Source of the DNA: an uncultured Oscillibacter sp.
GTDB lineage: Bacteria; Bacillota; Clostridia; Oscillospirales; Oscillospiraceae
NCBI GenBank assembly: GCA_949959305.1
Contig: CATLJA010000010.1
Coordinates: forward strand, 1-43,469
Reading direction: 5' to 3'
Length of the DNA: 43,469 nucleotides
In this document: one piece after another, positions 7,680 through 13,843 of the stretch
Layout: each line of letters opens with the position of its first letter
Position numbering within the stretch: position 1 is the stretch's first letter
Notes under the pieces: generated by a model
What the model was told of the DNA's origin: nothing
The model's database searches: none
Seen by the model: the letters and a program-made list of their open reading frames with translations, nothing else
Program-made: the position numbers and the translations under genes

Positions 7680-8440
7680 GGTTTTTGCGCAAACTGTTCC
7701 GGGGATGCTGGCATCTGCTCTGGGCCTGCGTTCCCGGCTGCGGGCAGATGTGCCAGGGCTATATGAAGCGGGGCATCTCCCAGACCATTATTTTCAGCGC
7801 CCTGGCGTTTATCGCCGTGTTCCTGGAGATGGGAGCGCTGGCGGTGCCCATCGCCCCGCTGTGGCTGTATTCCTTTTTTGACAGCTTCAACCTCCGCCGC
7901 CAGATTCGGGAGGGCATGGCCCCGGAGGACGAGTTCATGTTCGGCATGTCCGAAATGGACTCCCGGAAGCTGACCCGGATTCTTAACCGCCGGGGGAGCC
8001 TTATCGGCTGGGTGCTGGTGGCGGTGGGGCTGTACAACCTCTATCAGATTTTCGCCCGGAACATCCTGGGGGGACTGCGGAACCTGTTCCCCTGGCTGGA
8101 CTGGCTCTACCACCTGCTGGTGTGGGACGCGCCGCGGATTCTGGGAACGGTGCTGATCATCGCCCTGGGCCTCTGGTTCATCAAGGGGCCCAAGGCCCCC
8201 CGGGAGGAGGAGCCCCCCTACACGCCGCCCAAGGGCCCGGCGGAGCCCCCGGAGATGAAGGACTCCCCCTGGACCGAGGCGGAGCGGCAGTTTCACCAGG
8301 AGCCGGAGCCCCAGGCCCCGGACGTGCCGGGGGAGGCGGAGCCCGCTCCGGTGACGCTGGAGTGGAAGTCCGAATTCAATGTGGAGAAGTTTGAAAAGGA
8401 AGCGGCGGAGAAGCGGGAGGCGGACCATGACGGCCAGTGA
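7676..8440 (+). CDS. Membrane protein of the sigma operon, function unknown
   Basis: 254 residues, overlapping the anti-sigma gene by ATGA. I see hydrophobic segments at about 34-60 (ISQTIIFSALAFIAVFLEMG and beyond), 105-123 (GSLIGWVLVAVGLYNLYQIF) and 155-170 (ILGTVLIIALGLWFIKG). These are followed by a proline- and glutamate-rich cytoplasmic-looking tail. Two cysteines near the N-terminus (ACVPGCGQMCQGYM) could be modified or bind metal, but there is no clear lipobox. No family is recognised. Operon position suggests a part in the envelope response controlled by the ECF sigma factor. Confidence 0.75.
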   Translation: MRFLRKLFRGCWHLLWACVPGCGQMCQGYMKRGISQTIIFSALAFIAVFLEMGALAVPIAPLWLYSFFDSFNLRRQIREGMAPEDEFMFGMSEMDSRKLTRILNRRGSLIGWVLVAVGLYNLYQIFARNILGGLRNLFPWLDWLYHLLVWDAPRILGTVLIIALGLWFIKGPKAPREEEPPYTPPKGPAEPPEMKDSPWTEAERQFHQEPEPQAPDVPGEAEPAPVTLEWKSEFNVEKFEKEAAEKREADHDGQ

Positions 8441-9098
8441 GGCGGCGGCCCGGCCCCAGCGCCGGGTGGGCACCTTCACCCTGGGCGCCGTCCTGGTGGC
8501 GGCGGGGTGCGGAATGCTGGCTTCCCTGCTGTGGCCCGCGTTTGAGCTCGGCTGGCTCCTGAATGCGTCGCCGCTGATTCTGATAGCCCTGGGGGTGGAG
8601 ACGCTGCTCTCCGCCCGGGGCGGCGGGAAGGTCAAGTACGACTGGCTGGGGATGCTGCTGTGTTTCCTCCTGGTGGGGGCGGGGCTGGTCTTCTACGCCG
8701 CCGCCTGGTATCTTGAGAACGGGGAGTATTTCAACGCCCGCGACTGCTCCCGCTACGCCGGGGAAACCAGCTACCGCATGGACTACAGCTATTTCGACGG
8801 CTTCGACTCCCACACCCTCCGGCTGGAGGCCGGGGACGTTCTGGCGGGCCGCGTGGACACCCGGAACGGCCGGCTGGAAATGGAGGTCAGCGACAAGGAC
8901 GGAAACACCATCCTGGAGGGGGCCCCAATCAACGGGGATCAGTCCGTGGAGATTGCCAGAACGGGGGACTACACCATCCTGGTCCACGGGCGGAAAACCA
9001 GCGGGCAGTTTTCCTTCGAGCGGGTTCCGGCGGCGGAGGCGGAAAATCCTCCGGACGCGGAGGACCCTCCGGAGGCGGAGGAGGAGGAAATTCCATAA
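8427..9098 (+). CDS. Membrane protein with LiaI/DUF5668-like hydrophobic region, function unknown
   Basis: 223 residues from ATG 8427, behind GGGAGGCGG and overlapping the previous gene by 14 bp. Three N-terminal hydrophobic helices (about 16-37, 43-60, 70-90) include LLNASPLILIALGVETLLS, reminiscent of the LiaI/LiaF or DUF5668 type seen in envelope-stress proteins. The C-terminal 120 residues form a predicted beta-rich outer domain (YTILVHGRKTSGQFSF) and end in an acidic, proline-rich tail of near-repeats (NPPDAEDPPEAEEEE). It is the last gene of the sigma operon. The similarity is by eye only. Confidence 0.75.
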   Translation: MTASEAAARPQRRVGTFTLGAVLVAAGCGMLASLLWPAFELGWLLNASPLILIALGVETLLSARGGGKVKYDWLGMLLCFLLVGAGLVFYAAAWYLENGEYFNARDCSRYAGETSYRMDYSYFDGFDSHTLRLEAGDVLAGRVDTRNGRLEMEVSDKDGNTILEGAPINGDQSVEIARTGDYTILVHGRKTSGQFSFERVPAAEAENPPDAEDPPEAEEEEIP

Positions 9099-9102
9099 AG
9101 AG

Positions 9103-9134
9103 ACAGCCGGAGGCGTTGGCCTCCGGCTGTTTTG
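9103..9134. terminator. Bidirectional terminator hairpin
   Basis: A perfect 12-bp stem ACAGCCGGAGGC / GCCTCCGGCTGT with a 4-base loop, then TTTTGC on the plus strand and TCTCTTT on the minus strand. It separates the convergent sigma operon and the XRE/DUF3169 operon. Confidence 0.85.
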
Positions 9135-9141
9135 CGCGGGC

Positions 9142-9900
9142 TCACTTCCTCCTGCCCAGGCGGATGCACTCCAGGGCGTAGACCGCCTGCATGGTCCCCC
9201 AGACCAGCAGAAGGACAAAAACGGGGAGAAGGCTCATCTCAAACACCATGCTCAAAACCACCAGGACCAGCCACAGCCCCAGGCACAGGCGGCCTGCCGC
9301 CATATAGGCCCGGTAGCTGGCCTCGCCAATCTGGCGGCGCTCCGACTCGTCGCAACTGTCCAGCCACTTCTTTTGAAACCTGCTGTCGTAGACGCTGCCG
9401 TGCTTTTCCGGGTTCATCCTCCGCTCCAGGTCCACCGCCTTCTGCTGGGCGAAGATCACCAGCCCGCAGGAGAGCAGGAACACGCCCACATGGGCCAGAT
9501 GGACGATGCTTCTGCCCAGCCAGTAGACGCAGAAGGCCGACAGGAAGAACAGGTTCAAAAGAAGCTGCATGGCGCTGAGCAGCAGCACCCAGCTCAGGAG
9601 GGCGTCAATGGACGCGGAGGTCTCGTCCTCGTCCCCGCCGCCCCAGGCGGCGTATTTTTTCGCGGCGGAGCGGTACAGGAGGAAGCAGGCCCCCAGGGTC
9701 AGCGCGGAGGTGACGGGGATGCCCCAGGGAGTGGCGGCGGACAGGACGGCGTTAAGCCCCTCCGCCAGGGCGGCGGCGTCCAGGCCGAAGACCCGGGTCA
9801 GCCCGACGGCGAAGCCCACCGCTCCGCCCACAAATAAGGAGCCCAGCATCGTCAGGGTGAATTTCGGCAGGGCCTTCCGGTTTTCGCTTTTCTCATTCAT
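9142..9900 (-). CDS. DUF3169-like multi-pass membrane protein
   Basis: 252 residues with about six hydrophobic helices in three pairs (around 13-35, 60-80, 100-125, 130-150, and 203-240). A central soluble loop carries RRMNPEKHGSVYDSRFQKKW and CDESERRQIGEASYRAYMA. That loop and the pairing with an XRE repressor resemble the DUF3169 family; this is by-eye recognition. The start at 9900 overlaps the end of the XRE gene (TATGAATGA), so the two are translated together. No enzymatic residues are recognised. The product is probably a membrane effector controlled by the regulator. Confidence 0.75.
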   Translation of the reverse strand: MNEKSENRKALPKFTLTMLGSLFVGGAVGFAVGLTRVFGLDAAALAEGLNAVLSAATPWGIPVTSALTLGACFLLYRSAAKKYAAWGGGDEDETSASIDALLSWVLLLSAMQLLLNLFFLSAFCVYWLGRSIVHLAHVGVFLLSCGLVIFAQQKAVDLERRMNPEKHGSVYDSRFQKKWLDSCDESERRQIGEASYRAYMAAGRLCLGLWLVLVVLSMVFEMSLLPVFVLLLVWGTMQAVYALECIRLGRRK

Positions 9901-10108
9901 AGAATTCGTCCTCCTGATAGGTAAAAATATCCTCGACCTGCACGCCGCAGATCTTCGCCAGCTTCAGGGCCAGCGTCACGGAGGGGGAGTAATCTCCCCG
10001 CTCAATCTGGCTGATGGTCTGCCGGGAGACCCCCGCCAGGCGGCCCAGCTCCTGCTGGTTCACGCCCAGGCGGGCCCGGTGCTCCTTCAGCCGGTTGTAC
10101 AAAGGCAT
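9893..10108 (-). CDS. XRE-family (Cro/CI-like) transcriptional regulator
   Basis: 71 residues from the ATG at 10108, chosen because AAAGGAGTG lies 5 bases upstream; a longer reading would contain that ribosome site. The helix-turn-helix occupies about 5-58 (ELGRLAGVSRQTISQIERGD), typical of short YozG-like regulators. The tail, GVQVEDIFTYQEDEFYE, is usual for this class. Three copies of GACAA-N6-TTGTC lie over and around its promoter, so it is almost certainly autoregulated. It is first in an operon with the DUF3169-like gene. Confidence 0.92.
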   Translation of the reverse strand: MPLYNRLKEHRARLGVNQQELGRLAGVSRQTISQIERGDYSPSVTLALKLAKICGVQVEDIFTYQEDEFYE

Positions 10109-10127
10109 GGGCACACTCCTTTCTTTT

Positions 10128-10143
10128 GACAAGGCGAGTTGTC
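10128..10143. promoter_or_regulatory. Operator GACAA-N6-TTGTC, copy 1
   Basis: A 16-base perfect inverted repeat lying in the leader of the XRE operon, about 20 bases upstream of the start codon. It is one of three copies sharing only the arms; the six central bases (GGCGAG) differ. Its start is 21 bp from copy 2, two helical turns. Confidence 0.75.
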
Positions 10144-10148
10144 GTTTT

Positions 10149-10164
10149 GACAAATATTATTGTC
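10149..10164. promoter_or_regulatory. Operator GACAA-N6-TTGTC, copy 2
   Basis: A perfect 16-base inverted repeat with centre ATATTA, placed at the expected transcription start of the XRE operon. Binding here would block initiation. Confidence 0.75.
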
Positions 10165-10170
10165 GAACAC

Positions 10171-10199
10171 AGAATAGCACTGACAAGGAAAGTTGTCAA
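10171..10199 (-). promoter_or_regulatory. Promoter of the XRE/DUF3169 operon
   Basis: Minus-strand TTGACA (10194-10199) and TATTCT (10171-10176) with a 17-bp spacer. Operator copies 3 and 2 overlap the -35 and the start point, the classic layout for autorepression. Confidence 0.8.
10182..10197. promoter_or_regulatory. Operator GACAA-N6-TTGTC, copy 3
   Basis: A perfect 16-base inverted repeat with centre GGAAAG, overlapping the -35 box of the XRE promoter. It begins 33 bp from copy 2, about three helical turns. Confidence 0.75.
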
Positions 10200-10209
10200 T
10201 AGGAATATG

Positions 10210-10245
10210 AAAAAAGCCCCCGGAATTTTTCCGGAGGGCTTTTTG
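10210..10245 (-). terminator. Terminator after the AI-2E family permease gene
   Basis: The hairpin AGCCCCCGGAA / TTCCGGAGGGCT (10215-10240) is followed on the minus strand by TTTTTTC. A T-run on the other strand means it could also stop plus-strand transcription. Confidence 0.85.
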
Positions 10246-10250
10246 CGCGC

Positions 10251-11399
10251 TCAGGGGTCCCGCCATTTCCGCGGGGGAACGCGCCGGGCTTTCAGCCGGG
10301 CCTTGACGAAGCCGCGGAACAGGGCGTACAGCACGGAGCACAGGGGGATGAAAAACAGCATCCCGGCAACGCCCATCAGCTTGCCGCCCAGGGTCACGGC
10401 GGCAAGGACCCAGATGGAGGGCAGGCCCACGGAGCCGCCCACCACGTGGGGGTAGATCAGGTTGCCCTCAATCTGCTGAATCACCAGAAAGAGGACGACG
10501 AAGCCCACGGCCTGCCAGGGATTTGTGACGGCGATGAGCAGGGCCCCCACTATGCAGCCGATGAAGGCCCCCACCACGGGAATCAGGGCCGTCAGGGCGA
10601 TAAGCACTCCCACCAGCAGGGCGTAGGGCATGCGGAAAATGGTCATGGCCGCCACAAACAGCGTGCCCAGAATCACCGCCTCCACGCACTGGCCGGAGAG
10701 GAAGCCGGAGAAGGTGCGGTTTGAGAGGCGGAGGACCTCCAGAGTCTTGTCGGCCCAGGGTTCGGGGAGGAGGGCGTAAAGCACCTGGCGGCCCTGGCGG
10801 GCCAGGCGCTCCTTTTGCAGGAGCACGTAAAAGGAGAAAATCAGGCCGATGACAAAGGTGCTGACCCCGCTGACCACCCCCGCCATCAGCACGCCGCCGG
10901 AGGACACCAGCCCGCCGCCCCAGTCCCGGGCCAGGGCGGCGGCCTTCTCCGAGAGGACCTTCCAGTCAAACTGGAGGTCCGCCGCCAGGGTTTCCAGCTG
11001 GGGGAGCCAGGACTCCAGCTCCGCCAGCTGCTCCTGAACCCGCTGGAAGGCGGCGGGAATCTGGCCGGTGACGGAGCGGAGGGCCTCCCCCACGCCGGGG
11101 CTGACGACGCAGACCGCCAGCGCCGCCACGCCGCTGACCGCCGCCAGCGTCAAAACCAGCGCCAGGGGACGGCGGAGGGGCTTCCAGCGCTTCCCCCGGG
11201 GGAGGCAGGACTCCACGGCCCGCATGGGGACGTTCAGGACAAAGGCGATGGCCCCGCCCGCCAGGAAGGGGGACAGAACCCCCAGCGCCCACCGGAGGGC
11301 CCCCGCCACGGCGGGAAGGTTTTGCAGGGCGCAGAAAAAGGCGACCCCGCCGCAGACCACCAGCAGGCGCTGCTTGATTTGATCCCGGTTCCAGTCCAT
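10251..11399 (-). CDS. AI-2E family transporter (PerM-like permease)
   Basis: 382 residues with the family layout. N-terminal helices lie at about 15-60, with another at about 80-105, then a soluble helical segment (about 110-160). A C-terminal membrane bundle (about 165-365) contains FVVLFLVIQQIEGNLIYPHV and the ending LFRGFVKARLK. The motif IQQIEGNLIYPHVVG is characteristic. Family members export a range of substrates (AI-2, Na+ or others), so the substrate cannot be assigned. The start at 11399 is 3 bp after the stop of the gamma-carbonic-anhydrase-like gene, so they form an operon. Confidence 0.9.
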   Translation of the reverse strand: MDWNRDQIKQRLLVVCGGVAFFCALQNLPAVAGALRWALGVLSPFLAGGAIAFVLNVPMRAVESCLPRGKRWKPLRRPLALVLTLAAVSGVAALAVCVVSPGVGEALRSVTGQIPAAFQRVQEQLAELESWLPQLETLAADLQFDWKVLSEKAAALARDWGGGLVSSGGVLMAGVVSGVSTFVIGLIFSFYVLLQKERLARQGRQVLYALLPEPWADKTLEVLRLSNRTFSGFLSGQCVEAVILGTLFVAAMTIFRMPYALLVGVLIALTALIPVVGAFIGCIVGALLIAVTNPWQAVGFVVLFLVIQQIEGNLIYPHVVGGSVGLPSIWVLAAVTLGGKLMGVAGMLFFIPLCSVLYALFRGFVKARLKARRVPPRKWRDP

Positions 11400-11402
11400 G
11401 GC

Positions 11403-11885
11403 TCAGCCCCGGCGGTACTCTTCCGCCGCTTTCAGATAGCCCAGGGCGGAGGCCCGGTTGGAGGCGAGTTCCGCCTCCGTCAGGGGGCGGACCACCTTGG
11501 CCGGGCTGCCCAGGATCATGGAGCCGGCGGGAGCGTCCATCTTCCCCGTCACCAGGGCCCCCGCGCCGACGATGCAGTTGTCGCCGATGCGGGCCCCGTT
11601 GAGAATGACGGCTCCCATGCCGATCAGGACGTTGTCCCCCACGGTGCAGCCGTGGACCACGGCCCCGTGGCCGATGGTGCAGCCCGCGCCCACATGGGTC
11701 TCCTCGTGGAGGACGGCGCAGTCCTGGATATTGGTGTTTTCGCCGACGGTAATGGCCCCGTCGTCTCCCCGGAGGACGGCGTTGTACCAGACGCTCACGC
11801 CCCTGGACAGGGTCACGCCGCCGCTGACCCGGGCGCCCTCGCAGATTAAAACGTCGGGGGTGGTTTCTTGCAGTTTGTATGCCAT
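11403..11885 (-). CDS. Gamma-carbonic anhydrase-like hexapeptide-repeat protein
   Basis: 160 residues from ATG 11885, behind CGAGGAAACC. It is built of left-handed beta-helix hexapeptide repeats across about 15-130 (GDDGAITVGENTNIQDCAVL, HVGAGCTIGHGAVVHGCTVG, VLIGMGAVILNGARIGDNCI). The histidines in LHEETHVGAGCTIGHGAVVH match the zinc ligands of the gamma-class/YrdA/PaaY group. Many such proteins lack proven carbonic anhydrase activity, so a metal-binding trimeric role is the safer statement. It is translated just ahead of the permease. Confidence 0.88.
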   Translation of the reverse strand: MAYKLQETTPDVLICEGARVSGGVTLSRGVSVWYNAVLRGDDGAITVGENTNIQDCAVLHEETHVGAGCTIGHGAVVHGCTVGDNVLIGMGAVILNGARIGDNCIVGAGALVTGKMDAPAGSMILGSPAKVVRPLTEAELASNRASALGYLKAAEEYRRG

Positions 11886-11924
11886 GGCGGTTTCCTCGTT
11901 TCTTTTATGTGATTTGCGGGGTGC

Positions 11925-11989
11925 AGGCTTTGTTTGAAAATTGACAGAGTGCCGCGAGACGGTGTTTTGGCATTTTTCAAACAAAGCCT
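11925..11989. repeat. Long-stem inverted repeat between aminopeptidase and gamma-CA genes
   Basis: A perfect 16-bp inverted repeat AGGCTTTGTTTGAAAA (11925-11940 with 11974-11989) encloses a 33-base spacer and begins inside the stop codon of the M29 gene. The spacer contains GAGTGCCGC, also found inside the palindromic element at 13246-13408. There is no clean T-run, so it is probably a mobile palindrome or mRNA-stabilising hairpin rather than a simple terminator. Confidence 0.7.
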
Positions 11990-13220
11990 AAAATCCGGGG
12001 GCGAAATTGCCGTCAATGAAGATGGGGACCTCTTTGCCGCTTCGGGTTGTGCCGGTGATGGAGAGGTCCGGGGTGCCGATCATGAAATCCACGTGGGTGA
12101 TGGAGTCGTTGAGCCCCCGGGCCTTCAGCTCGTCCTTGCTCATCCGCTGCCCCCCCTCCAGGCAGGGGTACGCCTCGCCAAAGGCGATGTGGCAGGCGGC
12201 GTTCTCGTCGAAAAGCGTGTTGTAGAACAGCAGGTTCTGGTTGGAGATGGGGCTGTCATAGGGCACCAGGGCCGCCTCGCCGAAATAGGCCGCGCCCCCG
12301 TCCACGGAAATGGCCGCCCGCAGGGTCTCCTCCCCCTGCTCCGCGCGGGCCTCCACAATTCTGCCCTCCTTCACCACGAAGCGGAACTTGTCGATGACAT
12401 TGCCGTCGTGGACCAGGGGCATGGAGGCATGCACCACGCCGTTGGAGCCCGTTTTCAGGGGGGAGGTGAAGATCTCCTCCGTGGGAATGTTGGCGATATA
12501 GCTCCGGCCGGAGAGGGTGCGGTCCCCGCCGCTCTCCCAGATATGGCCCTCGGGAAGCTCCACCGTCAGGTCCGTGCCCAGGGCGTTTTTATAGTGGAGG
12601 GATTTCAATTTGAGGGCGTTCAGCTTCTCCACGCGGCGCTCCAGGGTGTCCAGGTGCCGCCGCCAGCGCTCCACGGCCCCGCCGTCCCCGGAGACGCGGA
12701 CGGCCTTGAAAATCGCGTCCCACAGGGCGGAGACGGCTTCCGCCTCCTCCTTCTCCGGGAAGACCCGGCGCGCCCAGGAGGGAATGGGGATGGAGGCGAT
12801 GCACCAGGGAAAGCCGCCGCACATCTGGAGGCGGTCAAAGTCGCGCAGAGCCTTGCCGCTGGCCCGCTGGGCCCGGATGATGCGCTCTGAGGCCACGCCC
12901 TTCAGGTTCTCCGGGTCCGAGGCGGAAATGGCCAGGTAGGCCGCGCCCTCCAGGGCCTGGTCGTTGAAAAAGTGCCGCCGCCAGAGGGGCACCGCGTCGA
13001 AGACCTCCTCCGCGGCATGGAGGTACTTCATGCGGGTCATGGCGTCGTCGGTCCAGTTCATCACCACCTCGCAGCAGCCCGCGCCGTAAGCCTCCTCCGC
13101 GCAGAGGCGGGCGAAGGGGGCGCACTCCACCGGGGAGGAAATCACCATCCGCTGGCCGGGAAAGGGGTTCAGGCCCACCCGGACCAGGAGGCGGGCGTAT
13201 TCACGCAGTTTGGGTTCCAT
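11988..13220 (-). CDS. M29 family metallo-aminopeptidase (AmpS/PepS type)
   Basis: 410 residues, normal for thermophilic-type M29 aminopeptidases. The C-terminal metal site is visible as the glutamates in NIPTEEIFTSP and FGEAALVPYDSPIS, the His of ENAACHIAFGEAYP, and His and Asp in ITHVDFMIGTPDL. These correspond to the two-metal Glu-Glu-His-Tyr-His-Asp set. It would remove N-terminal residues from peptides in the cytoplasm. The start at 13220 follows GGAAGGA. The promoter lies about 200 bp upstream, with a palindromic element filling the leader. Confidence 0.92.
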   Translation of the reverse strand: MEPKLREYARLLVRVGLNPFPGQRMVISSPVECAPFARLCAEEAYGAGCCEVVMNWTDDAMTRMKYLHAAEEVFDAVPLWRRHFFNDQALEGAAYLAISASDPENLKGVASERIIRAQRASGKALRDFDRLQMCGGFPWCIASIPIPSWARRVFPEKEEAEAVSALWDAIFKAVRVSGDGGAVERWRRHLDTLERRVEKLNALKLKSLHYKNALGTDLTVELPEGHIWESGGDRTLSGRSYIANIPTEEIFTSPLKTGSNGVVHASMPLVHDGNVIDKFRFVVKEGRIVEARAEQGEETLRAAISVDGGAAYFGEAALVPYDSPISNQNLLFYNTLFDENAACHIAFGEAYPCLEGGQRMSKDELKARGLNDSITHVDFMIGTPDLSITGTTRSGKEVPIFIDGNFAPGF

Positions 13221-13245
13221 ATGGGGTCCTTCCTTTCCATTTCTT

Positions 13246-13408
13246 AGAACCTGTATTCATAACCGCTGAGTGCCGCCTGAGCGGTCTTTTTCCCGCCATA
13301 CTGCGTCGCTTCCTCTCGCCATACGCCAGTATGGCTGCGGAAAATCTTCTTGTTCGGCGGGAAAAATCCTCACCCATCCGGCATCCCCCGGTTGTGAATA
13401 CAGGTTCT
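13246..13408. repeat. 163-bp palindromic (MITE-like) element in the aminopeptidase leader
   Basis: The ends are 20-bp inverted repeats with one mismatch: AGAACCTGTATTCATAACCG at 13246-13265 against 13389-13408. Inside are further nested inverted repeats: TTTTTCCCGCC with GGCGGGAAAAA, and CCATACTG with CAGTATGG. The whole can fold as one long imperfect hairpin. No transposase is encoded. A shortened relative lies at 29541-29596. This fits a non-autonomous mobile palindrome. Confidence 0.8.
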
Positions 13409-13425
13409 CAAGGGCATTATGCGCT

Positions 13426-13454
13426 ATTATAGCAAGTTTTAACAGGGAAGTAAA
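13426..13454 (-). promoter_or_regulatory. Promoter of the M29 aminopeptidase gene
   Basis: Minus-strand TTTACT (13449-13454) and perfect TATAAT (13426-13431) with 17-bp spacing. Initiation near 13419 would start transcription about 10 bases before the palindromic element, leaving the whole element in the 5' leader. Confidence 0.8.
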
Positions 13455-13502
13455 GGGGGGAGAAGGGGGAAGGGCCCGGGCGGAAACGGAGGGCCGCCCG
13501 CG

Positions 13503-13529
13503 AAAAAAGCCCCCGGAAGGGGGCTTTTT
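13503..13529 (-). terminator. Terminator after the DUF378 gene
   Basis: The stem AAAAAGCCCCC / GGGGGCTTTTT with a GGAA loop begins right after the DUF378 stop codon and is followed by a T-run on the minus strand. It is symmetric enough to act both ways. Confidence 0.9.
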
Positions 13530-13530
13530 G

Positions 13531-13746
13531 TCAGGCCGGGTGGGCGGCGGTTTCCCGGTCCAGGCGGAACAGCAGCGTCAGGCACCACAGGCCCGCCAGG
13601 CCCACCAGGGTATAAATGAGCCGGGAGAACACCGCCAGCTGGCCGCCGAACAGCCAGGCCACCGTGTCAAAGCCAAAGAGGCCGATGCCGCCCCAGTTCA
13701 GCGCGCCGATCACCGCCAGCAGGACGGCGATTTTGTCAATTGCCAT
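13531..13746 (-). CDS. DUF378 family small membrane protein
   Basis: 71 residues from ATG 13746, behind GGAGGGATT; a longer in-frame reading lacks a ribosome site. It has two hydrophobic helices (about 3-22 and 34-58) and the family signature AVIGALNWGGIGLFGFDTVA near the N-terminus. Family function is unknown. It lies between AddA and the aminopeptidase, with its own terminator, and looks like a single-gene unit. Confidence 0.92.
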   Translation of the reverse strand: MAIDKIAVLLAVIGALNWGGIGLFGFDTVAWLFGGQLAVFSRLIYTLVGLAGLWCLTLLFRLDRETAAHPA

Positions 13747-13843
13747 GGAAATCCCTCCAATCCTGTCGAGATAGGGCATAGTCTGCCCCGAAGGAGAGAA
13801 GCTCATGCTGGAAAAATTTCCTTATTTTTAAAATGCCCGCTTT

